In this document: positions 39,818 through 50,000 of the stretch, piece after piece
Position numbering within the stretch: the stretch's first letter is position 1
Layout: every line of letters begins with the position of its first letter
Assembly (NCBI RefSeq): GCF_029227915.1
Contig: NC_079885.1
Span: 24,803,001-24,863,000 of the forward strand
Origin: Hydractinia symbiolongicarpus
Lineage: Eukaryota; Cnidaria; Hydrozoa; Anthoathecata; Hydractiniidae
Length of the DNA stretch: 60,000 bases
Direction of reading: 5' to 3'
Made by a program: the position numbers and the translations under genes
Notes under the pieces: generated by a model
What the model saw: the letters and a program-made list of their open reading frames with translations, nothing else
What the model was told of the DNA's origin: nothing
Database searches by the model: none

Positions 39818-41574
39818 TACATAACTTGTTCAACTTTTTTCAATTTTTACAAAATCAATAGTTATGGTTAATTTTACCTCCTTCCAAATGTCAACCTGAT
39901 TGCACTATTTAAAAATTTGATTATTATTCTATATATCTATATTTTTAATTAGGATAACAAATACACATTTTTAATTGCTTCCTAGTGGATCTTATTCTAA
40001 CCTTTTGAAGTAATAAATAATAAATTAGAGTAGCTAACAAATCCAAGGATTTTCGTGCATCAAAGTTGAATAATGTCAACATTTTCATACACCAGTTCCT
40101 TTTGTAAATTGTTTTTAGTTGAGTTATACTTTCGCTTTGCAAAGTGAAAACAATACACTTCAAGACTCTTAAGCGTCACTGCTTTCCCCCTTTCCCTCTG
40201 AATACGTGACAATTTACTTTTCAAAGGTTTAATTGTTCTTTTATGCTATTTAAATTTGTTCTAAAAAATAAAATACTTTTCTTTGCAGATGTTGTTAAAT
40301 GAGTGCAGTAAATATGCACACATGTTTTGTTTATTTTTTTATTATAACCAATCAACAATTCAAACAATCGTTAGTTTAACCTAAGAAATATAGTAGAGAA
40401 AAAATTGTACTAAAGATGGTTAAGTTGGTTGAGAGAACAGTTGCTTTCTACATGCATGCTTTTAATTTTCACTGTCTTTACTAAAATAAACAAAAGACTT
40501 TTAAAGTATTTAAAGTGTATTTGTTGACTACAATCTTAATGAAAGACATATGAATATTTTTATTTTTATTTCATTTAAAGCCCAACCACTGTTTTGACTC
40601 CAACGCTAACTTAGAGAAGGAATGGGGACCAAAATTTAAGACTTGTCCACTAATTTATTTCTAAGATTGTTCACACAATGATTCAGGTACTAACGCAATA
40701 ACCATATATTAGAAGAAGTATACAAGAAAATGTATCCATCTTTTACAATCCATCAGGGACCTACAAAACTGTAAATACTCGGGTTTTTTAAGTAATGCGA
40801 CGAAGATATCTATTCACAAACACTCTTACAATTGCTACATTAGGTGTATATTGCTGTGTGAGGCGATCATAAATAAAATATATGCCTTCTGCATCTTTAA
40901 ATATCTTGTTCTTGTAGGTCATAGAACTTATACAAACAATTCTGATTATAAGTTATATATTAATTCAATATAGCATACCTTTTAAATATTCCATCAAATG
41001 GGAAAATTATCTACTTGAATTGATGGTTAAATATCATTCTGCAACAGAAGTAATGATTTCGATATTTCAAACAAACTTAGTTGTTAATTAATGTTATAAT
41101 ATCACTAATTAAAAATATTGGTTAAAAATGTGGTAAAAACATGCTTATAAAAATATATTGCGTGTTTACATAATAAGACACCTATTATGTGTCAATAATG
41201 TTTTCTCGTGTGGCATGGTTCTAATTTAAAGACGAGTTTCTCTATGTTAAAATTTATGTTATAATCATACATGTGTTATTATTAACAATAACCTTTAACT
41301 CCAAACGATACTAAGTTACTAACTAGTTAAAGTTTTGCTTTTCATTAAGCTATCAGCTACAACACAAAAATTATAAGTTTGACGGAAATGGTTTATTAGA
41401 AGACAATTTTGCTCACTTTTCATCATTCCATCAAGCTGGGTTAGGTTACCTTTTGCGCAATTTTAATAGAGAACTTAGATTCTAAATTCTTCGTTGCATT
41501 CTGGCTGCAGTTTTGGTTTCAGTTCTAGGAAAACGCCTTGCCAATTCTTGGCAGTGCTCGACCAAATAGGTATA

Positions 41575-43224
41575 TTATTCCTTATTATTGCACGAAATTT
41601 TCGAATCTAGAAGTCCAATTTTTGTCTTAATTTTTTCTGCCCTGCAAATGAATTTGTCAACCGCCCGTAGAAAACCACTCTGCATAAAATCTTGGAGATC
41701 AAAAAAAGCATCCTGATTAAAAGAAGATGTATAAATGATAGTAAATATAAAATTACCTCTGTTATTCCATTTTCTTATCAAAGCCACCAAAGATGAAGAT
41801 GAAAACGAAGAGGAACACTTCTCCTTTGTGTCAATTCCTTCTTCTTCGGCTATTCTTCCAAGGCTACTTGCAGAACTTGATTTTTTCATCGCTCTGCATG
41901 ATTGATTTGTTGACGTGTCTGCATCGTTACAACTTTTTCGGCGTCTGCTTGACATCCCACCCATATATAATATGTTATTCTCTATTGTTTCATGAAAGGT
42001 CTGTTTATGATGAAACTCTGCCGGCACACGACGACGCCGGCACTCTTTTGCCGACGATATACCTAACATTACCGACAAATCTTCTCCAGAAATTTCTATT
42101 TTAATATCTTTCACAAACTTGTCATAACTATCCTTTTCATCGAATGCGCCATTTTGTCGAGACTTTTCATCAACATTTACCAGTATATCCTTCTCTGAGA
42201 TGATCTGATCAAAACCAATTGATTCTTTTTCTTTTCTACTTGAGGTTAAATCCCGTTGCATGGCGTAGTTAATTTCATACAAAGGCTTATCAGAATTCTT
42301 GTTGTTTATTTCATCTGTGTAATTATTTAAGTTAAGTGAAGTCTTTTGAAGCTGTGAGGTTGGCATGGCAACGCGTTGCATTTCGCGCTCATTCTTATCA
42401 TGTTTGTCTAATTTAATTTCGTTGAGTACTTGATATCGAGATATATTATTTTTTTCTTTGTTTTGAAAACTTAGGCACTCATTCACGCACTCTTTTCTGT
42501 TGCTACTAGTTGCTGGTAAACCCGAGGTCTCTGTAGATAGATGTATTTGCTGGGGAAATTTGTCTGCAGTGGTTACTTCAGTATCGCAAGCATCAACATT
42601 GTCAATTCTTTTTTCAAATGTTGTATTGAAAAAACTGAATGTTTTGCTACATACAGGACTGACTTGTTGCAACTTGACAGGAATTTCTTTCAACGATTTT
42701 AATGATATTGGTTTAATTCTGTTGAAGCTAGCAGCACGTTGGAGTTGTGGTTTTTTATTCTTGATGTCACATGCATCTTTCATGCAGCTGTTATCGTAAC
42801 ATTGTTTGTCATCATGGTTATCTTGACAGCTGTCAAATGAAAACGCGCGTTGCCTACCCAATCTTCGACTGCAGGTTGATGGAAATTGACCCCATTGTTG
42901 CGCATAAACTTTATTGTTTTCTTCTTTACGATCAGTGATTTCAGACACCTGATTATTATCTGTTGTCGGGAGACTGGTATTTAGTTGCTTCGCATCTGAT
43001 GGAGAGCTCTCCTTTACTTTTGAATTTGAAACATTTCCGTCTTGTTTCATAATATTTTTATAACCTATCTTGGAATCGAAATTGTTTCTTTCATATTTGC
43101 TCATTAATGCAGACACTATACGTTTCTTTCCGTCAATATCTAAAAATCGCTCTTTTCCTGGAATCTCTGTTTTACCCAAATTCGCTTGAGTAAAAAATGA
43201 TTGTTGTATTTTTTCCACTTTCAT
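41575..43224 (-). CDS. Uncharacterised serine-rich, probably disordered protein (long ORF, boundaries uncertain)
   Basis: An uninterrupted 549-codon frame begins at ATG 43224; its length in such AT-rich DNA argues that it is coding. I do not recognise a family. It is polar and low in hydrophobic segments, with repeated basic-plus-Ser motifs (RQRAFSFD near residue 124, LQRAASFN near 161, SRRRKSC near 425) and a Ser-rich stretch near 445-478. Two edges are unsure. The frame stays open upstream of the ATG to about 43305 and would encode KKVSF, an RVxF-like motif, if a 5' exon joined at an acceptor such as the one ending at 43272. Near the 3' end, a donor (gtaatt, 41756) can join in phase to an acceptor after ctccaag, removing about 74 nt; unspliced read-through is also open. 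It may be a terminal exon of a larger gene. Confidence 0.5.
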   Translation of the reverse strand: MKVEKIQQSFFTQANLGKTEIPGKERFLDIDGKKRIVSALMSKYERNNFDSKIGYKNIMKQDGNVSNSKVKESSPSDAKQLNTSLPTTDNNQVSEITDRKEENNKVYAQQWGQFPSTCSRRLGRQRAFSFDSCQDNHDDKQCYDNSCMKDACDIKNKKPQLQRAASFNRIKPISLKSLKEIPVKLQQVSPVCSKTFSFFNTTFEKRIDNVDACDTEVTTADKFPQQIHLSTETSGLPATSSNRKECVNECLSFQNKEKNNISRYQVLNEIKLDKHDKNEREMQRVAMPTSQLQKTSLNLNNYTDEINNKNSDKPLYEINYAMQRDLTSSRKEKESIGFDQIISEKDILVNVDEKSRQNGAFDEKDSYDKFVKDIKIEISGEDLSVMLGISSAKECRRRRVPAEFHHKQTFHETIENNILYMGGMSSRRRKSCNDADTSTNQSCRAMKKSSSASSLGRIAEEEGIDTKEKCSSSFSSSSLVALIRKWNNRGNFIFTIIYTSSFNQDAFFDLQDFMQSGFLRAVDKFICRAEKIKTKIGLLDSKISCNNKE

Positions 43225-44065
43225 TGTATGTTGAATGCTACCAAATGAGACTTTCTTACATCCTCCCTTTTCTGAAAGTTCGAAGGGTTTCGCGGTGACA
43301 AAAATTGTTAGGTTTCAATCCTATCAAGACGTTCCTCTTTTGAATGTTGTTGTGTTTTAGCAAAATCACATCACATCAAATGGTTATAATTGATAGATTA
43401 TCATTAATCACATACTCAGAATTTTTTCTCCCGTTTGATGTGTATATTTTATGAAAATATAATCCTCTTTTGGACTTATTGCTATAGAAACAGCCTTGAG
43501 AGTCGCACGCATTCGCACAATTAGCTCTGTAGTGATTTACTTACTATGGAATCTTCTTTGATTTGTTTCTAGAAAATCCAATTAAAATATCTTTTTTACC
43601 TAATGGTTCAAGATATGTCTCAAAGTTTAATTCAATCAAAGGATTGGCTAACAAATTGTTATATGCATCAAGTACAAAATAAAAAAGTTTTTTTTGACGA
43701 TACAAAATTATGCATTATTACAACTAACTATTAATGATGAAAAAAATAATATTATTCTTTTTTTCGTTTACTAGGTCATTACAAGGGAAAAGTTCCCTTT
43801 AAATATTGACTTAATATTGACTAAGTCGAAACCAAGAATTGCGTACAGCAAAAGCATCTCCACATCATTGTTTACAACATTGAAAGTCTAAACGTCACAA
43901 CATATACCTCGTTCCCCTCGAATGTAACTTGACTGAAAGAAACTTTAAACCTGTTATAGATAAAACAGCTGTGCATTCAATAACGGCAAAAAATCTATTT
44001 TATTCATTCACGCTAACTTTAATTCCCTATGAGCGTTTGTGCTACAGTTACTTAAGTTACTTAAG

Positions 44066-44206
44066 AATCTCCACTGGACAATATTCGCGACGATTTTTTT
44101 GAGACGAAAAGTAGAAACAAGTTTAACTTTTCGTCATGACGAAAATCGCGACCAATTAAATTCGAGTATTTATGACAATCGTCGTAAAAATCGTGCCGTG
44201 GAGATT
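44066..44206. mobile_element. Fold-back element, 141 bp
   Basis: AATCTCCAC at 44066 and GTGGAGATT ending at 44206 form the ends, with CGACGATTTTT and AAAAATCGTGC inside them. A central ACTTTTCGTC pairs with GACGAAAAGT, and CGACCAATT resembles the core of the palindrome at 34244. No coding frame is present. Confidence 0.6.
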
Positions 44207-45304
44207 TGCCCTTAGTAGATGTTTTTATGAGAAGTGACAAACACTTATAAAAGACAAACATAGGCGTAAAACTAAGGCTTAAATCTCAATCAATCAACTA
44301 TTGGCCATATGATCATACCAAATATAAAAAAGCCTACATGGAAGCGAATAAGATTTCTCTCTGATGATGGAACATTTAGAGATTGATTAACAGAAGAAAA
44401 GATTTTAAACAATCATGAATTTTTTTATTCTTCATACTAACATATCTAACTTAGAGATGTACATCAAATATCACATTTGTAACAAGAAAGTTCAAATATC
44501 CTTCATTTCTTACAGAAGACAAATAAAACTTTACTTGACGCTGCTTTAGCTCAATATTCCATACTTCAAACCATCTTAAAGTTTACTGCAGTTGAATAAC
44601 AAACACTTCACCTAATCGCTTTGATATAAAAACTCACAACATGGTCCATAAAACAAATAGACATGTACTATTTTTAATAACATCACTCGCAGAGGGATTA
44701 ATTTGATATATTAATATAACTGTTCAACAAATTCCTTTTTATCGTTAGCATTGTGAATTCCATAATTCCTCATCGTGGATTAAAAACAAGTATGAATAAA
44801 GGTTTGTTAAGATTTTGATTCTATCTGTCTTTCGTGCAAATCTTTATTTTCACTGCGTTTTATCCGTCAATACTCACAGGAAATGTTTTGTTTAAAAACT
44901 GTTTCCAATTAAAAGTACAAACATGATTTTTCTGGTATGTTTTTTGTTCACATAAATACACCTTTGTAGTTAACATTCTTGTTTTGTTTGGGACGGATGA
45001 CAAACTTCCTTTCTCTTCATCGATATTTGGTATAATAATAGAGCTATTGTTTTTTTCTGGACATTTTGTTGACGTAAAGCTAACCAAATATGTCACTCCT
45101 AAAAATCCCTCCATTTTATTAAAACTATCGTACTATACTGTTAAACACTTTTTGATTTATTTTCACGTTTTGACATTTTAAACGATTTCACGCGGATTAG
45201 TTTCTACAAAAAACTAAACAGTACGGCTAGCCTTATTAAGCCAAATATCGCAAAAAAATCCTTAGTTTTCTCCGTTTAGTGAAAGGAAATGTGGAAATGA
45301 AAGG

Positions 45305-45556
<252 letters not shown>

Positions 45557-46292
45557 ATTTTCATGATACACATACGCCTTACACATGTGATGTTTAACCA
45601 TGTTATACTTGAGCTTTTTGAGCTTTTTCTGTCTTGATAATTTTGGATAAAGGCATAAAGTGTAAACGGACAATAAATCCTAGACTATTTCAGTTAAAAA
45701 AAAGTAATTTGATGAATTCATAGGAATTGATGTCACACATGCCAAAATACAGTCAGAAATACAGTCAGATCTTGAAGTATAGTTTGATGGTATCGAGTTG
45801 CTTTGAATGTTGCACGTATTTTTAATTGTTCTTGTTAGGACAGGCCTTGGTTAACTCCACGGTGAAACGTAAGAGTGTACTGTGCAACACAGTTTCTAAA
45901 TTTGCCGGTATGTCGATCTGGCTGGGACAATGTTCTAAACCCTTTTGGATTTTCTTTTGGTTTTGAAGGCGCAGTTGGTCAAGTTTATAGGTCAGGAACT
46001 ATGCCTAAGAGATTAAATGGCTGCATTTTTAAATTTGGCCTCAATTTTATCCTCATAACAATTTTGTTATTATCATTTTCAGAACAATCTATGAATTATC
46101 TTCTGTAGTTTTTACAAAAAATAGTTAACAAAAAGTTTGTTTATATACGTTCTCTTCTAATTTAAAATTTAGGTATTAATTCTGCAATTGACTAGATGCT
46201 CTCCAGCCCTCCTCCACAACTGGTTTACTACAAACGTTTCAAGCATAGCCCTAAAATTCCCGATTTTAATTTAACTTTCTTTTAATAAAATA

Positions 46293-46445
46293 TCTCTTTA
46301 ATAATAGCCGTATTCCGTCTGTCTGTCTCTGCGCGGAGCCCCCGCTGAGCTAGAAAATTATGTTACGGAAATACTAATATGAAATGCGATATATTTTTAT
46401 CCACTTTGTTGCGCCGGGTAAATATAAAGGACGGGCAACGACTAG
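46293..46445 (+). mobile_element. Helitron-like element, first of a head-to-tail pair
   Basis: It begins TCTCTTTAATAATAGCCG after an A and ends GGACGGGCAACGACTAG. The terminal hairpin of the family is deleted here, leaving only its flanks. The CTAG end is followed directly by the start of another element. Confidence 0.55.
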
Positions 46446-46500
46446 TCTATGTTATAATACCCGTATACGTCTGTCCGTCACGCAAAATGGCTACCAAGAA
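46446..46500 (+). mobile_element. Helitron-like element, 5' fragment abutting the previous copy
   Basis: It begins TCTATGTTATAATACCCG directly after the CTAG of the upstream copy, continues with TATACGTCTGTCCGTC and the CGCAAAATGGCTACC block, then loses similarity. The right limit is approximate and no CTAG end is seen. Confidence 0.55.
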
Positions 46501-47819
46501 TCCTTTAATGATCTTTCCGCAATTTTTAAAAACCAGGGGGTTGTTTAATCAATAATCTTATTATTGATTAAAGTATGTTTAAGAAAATAATTTTTTTTCT
46601 GAAATAATTTAAGTGTTTTAATTTAATAACCTCTAAATAAATAAATTGGGTGGTTAAAATGAATTCATTATTTTAATACCCCATTTTTTTAATAATTACC
46701 CCCGTGGTCCCAATCGCCGTTTTCACTCAGCAACCACAAAAAACAAATGGACACTTTAATGACAGTTTCACTGACTTTGATCGCTCGCACGTAGTACACC
46801 AATCAAAATGCTCGATTTTTGAAAAACCACTTCAATATTTTCGCAGCCTGGACATGCCAACGAAGGACCATGCTAACAAAGGCCATTTTGGTTTTAAAAA
46901 TGGTCATGGTCACTGTTACGTTTGTAGTTCTGTTTAACCTTTTTTGTCTTCTAAAAGTGTTTTATTTTTGTACTATTTTTGTAATATGTGTTTTTTGTAT
47001 GTTCTCACATGTTGGGATAATATATTGCCATGTTTTTTAGCCACGTACAAATCTTAAACGCACCATTTTTAGGATTTTTGGCGAGGAACAAAGATTTTGT
47101 TATCTAACTAGCCAACTACTAGAGCCTTACGGTGTAACAGCTTTTTATGCTAGCCAATATTTATTTTTATAACGGAGTTTCATACCACGCAGGTCTGAGC
47201 GCGAGCAAAACGCTTCGTAAGGACAAATTTTTGGCTTTGTCTCGAGAGCCCAAATAATTTTTATGGTCAGTTTTTCACAACTATTCTGGTTACTGCTGCG
47301 AAAAGAGGCGGAAATGCAAAACCCTGCTTGATGTTTCTTCAACTAATTTTTTACTTTAACTGACGTTTTGCTTTTTAATAACACGCTTTAATGGTGTTGC
47401 GAACCCTCTTTGTGGTATATGGACACGGGTAAGATGCTGGAATCGAAGAGAACTTACATTGCTAACTTTTATAGAGAGGCAAGAAAAGACATATTGTTGA
47501 TGTTGGTTTTAGGGGTCAGCTTCCTGTCGCTAGCTACATATACCATACATTTTGTGTTGTGAGGAATAAAGTAATGGTTAAAAAGAAACACTGTTCTATC
47601 ATTATCAGTGCACTTTGGCATGAAGAAATAAAAATTAGAGCTAGCTATAGAAAGACTTAAAGGAAGTTTTTTTACAGTAAGCTATAGAGCTAGCTAGACA
47701 TATATGGATCTGCAAGTTTGACATGGATTAACGTGGAAGAGCATTTAATAAAGGATTTATTTGCAAAGTATAGCTAACTAGTTATATAAAAAAGAGCACA
47801 GATGAAATTGATTGAAAAT

Positions 47820-48223
<404 letters not shown>

Positions 48224-48267
48224 TCTCGGCTTAACGTCCGTTTTCCATGCTAGCATGGGTTGGACGG
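48224..48267 (+). mobile_element. Conserved hairpin motif after the (TCA)n tract, probable retroposon tail
   Basis: The 44 bases hold GGCTTAACGTCCGTTTTCC, then the perfect palindrome CCATGCTAGCATGG (48245-48258), then GTTGGACGG, with GTCC and GGAC pairing outside it. From memory, a near-identical segment next to (TCA)n or (ATT)n occurs in SINE-like repeats of cephalopods and other invertebrates. I infer a retroposon 3' or central domain; the rest of the element is not recognisable here. Confidence 0.55.
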
Positions 48268-48775
48268 GGTATATTAATGACAATCACAATTCTGCAAAAT
48301 TGGCAACCGAAAATATTTGACTAACACAGTTAAAGTCACTAAATTTGTTTAAAAAGTTATTTTCCATTAAATTTCTTTATTTTAACCACAGTGTATTCCT
48401 TTATTTTATATTTCGCAGTGGTTGAAACTTAGTACTTTACAGATTAAAATTATTCCAATGCAAAATTGAGGCGTAGCAATTTTTAAGGCTAAGTTGGTGT
48501 TCGAACTGCACTGTTTGATGATTTTTGAAGTTAAGTGATATTAGAAAAGAGTTTTTATGATCATATTTTTAGCATCTGGGCACTTGTCCACCTATATATC
48601 TGATTACTGCATGTAAAACTAGGTGCTTATTTGAAAATTTTCTTTCTTATATTGAGAACCCTAAAAGGACTAAACTCCATTTTTTACATCTTTTGTTTAG
48701 TTTTATTTTTCAGGGGAAAAAAACAAAGTTGAAAATTACTGTTGTCTCTTTAAATTGTACAAAATTAGGAAAAAT

Positions 48776-48836
48776 TTATATGCGCCCCCTCGATTAAGCG
48801 CCCATGCAAAAAATTTAATAAGCGCCCATCATTACG
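48776..48836. repeat. Isolated AATAAGCGCCC-type terminal repeat
   Basis: GATTAAGCGCCCATG and AAAATTTAATAAGCGCCC lie 20 bases apart, sharing the AAAAAATTTAATAAG core with the sequence near 1860. It is probably a solo end of the same transposon family as the region at 735-1905. Confidence 0.4.
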
Positions 48837-49202
48837 TCATACGACCTAGAAACAGGCCTGAAGAATTGGATTGAATATAAAAGTTGTGTCGCACCGGACG
48901 TACAACTTAGAAATCGGTTCACTAAACGAACCCGCTTAAAAGCGCTCCGTGCTGTTTATAAACAGGCCGGTGAAGCGTTTTAAAACGGGATAACATTTAC
49001 AACACACATAGAACAGTACAACCGTTCTTTATCCACCCGACGTTCTTGTTTGTCTTTGTAATAATTTAAATTTCATACGTTTATGTAAAAGTTCTTTTGA
49101 AAGGTACTGCAGTTCTAAATGTGGTCGGCTTTCATGTATACATTTCACCGCTATATTTTGTGAGCTTATATACTTTCTTTCCTTCCGTCATCAAATCCCA
49201 GT

Positions 49203-49326
49203 TCTATAATAATAGCTGTATTCGTTTTGTCTCTAGGCAAAATGGTACCTCGAGCAGCGAGACACACGAAATGTGGTATATAAAGGACGGGCGAACCCGT
49301 GGATTTATCCACCGACCACCAACTAG
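49203..49326 (+). mobile_element. Helitron-like element, first of a second head-to-tail pair
   Basis: It starts TCTATAATAATAGCTG and ends with the hairpin CCGTGGATTTATCCACCG and CTAG at 49323-49326. The 5' part belongs to a subfamily distinct from the 39704 copy (AGCTGTATTC in place of ACCCGTATACG). Confidence 0.6.
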
Positions 49327-49523
49327 TCTTCATATAGCTGTATTCTGTCCGTCTGTTCAAAATTTTTGCCCGGTTGTTTATTTCGAAACCCCGTCTAAGT
49401 AATTTCATTACTTCGCGTTGACAGGCGAACAAAATACACAAAATACCAATACGGGAAATATTTACGACGGCGAAAATCAGAGGACCAGTAAACCTGTGGA
49501 TTGTTTCCACGGCTAAGCACTAG
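49327..49523 (+). mobile_element. Helitron-like element, second of the pair
   Basis: It starts TCTTCATATAGCTGTATTC directly after the preceding CTAG and ends with a decayed hairpin (CCTGTGGATTGTTTCCACGG) and CTAG followed by T. At 197 bp it is longer than its neighbour. Confidence 0.6.
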
Positions 49524-50000
49524 TAAAAGTTTAATTTTTGCAGACACGGTATATCAAGATTATTGGTGATTTAGCAAAGTCATCAGCGCTCACATCAGTT
49601 TTTTAGTGGAATTTAGCTGCAAGTACTTTAACCCTTTACTGGCTACGGCATCTATGTGGCAACAACGGGATTGGTAGGAGGCGATCTTTTCGTTTTTTAT
49701 GTAGGATATGGTATTATGCCCACAGAATAAAAGAGAAGGAAAGTGACTTTCGATTGTCAATTGTTACCATTTCTCTAACATCTTGCGGGTCTTAAACGTT
49801 TAAACGCTGCTTACCTAACTTATGCATCTGAAAAAGAAGCATTCCCCGTCATTATCATCAAGGTATTAAATTTCGAGTTATTTTCATTCTCCAAATATCT
49901 GCTTTATCTATTCTCACTCTTGTATGCTTCTCTCACTTAAAACTCGCAGCTAAGGAAATTAGAAGAAATAAGGATATTATTTTTGATTCAGTCTTTATAT

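Larger units (their letters stand above)
22454..41470. other. Gene-poor stretch of about 19 kb
   Basis: Apart from the palindromes and the Helitron-like element listed separately, I see no splice-consistent coding exons, no long frame and no RNA gene in these 19 kb. All open frames are short, AT-driven and compositionally unlike protein. One small GC-richer spot at 37010-37135 holds a 41-codon frame starting MTLVKVAVVAEVKQEK; I do not regard it as a supported gene. Long introns or regulatory DNA of flanking genes remain possible. Confidence 0.6.

Noticed and set aside
41470-41574. Two open frames just past the serine-rich ORF stop (one reading LVEHCQELARRFPR)
   Set aside because: Protein-like in look, but I found no acceptor joining either in phase to the ORF.
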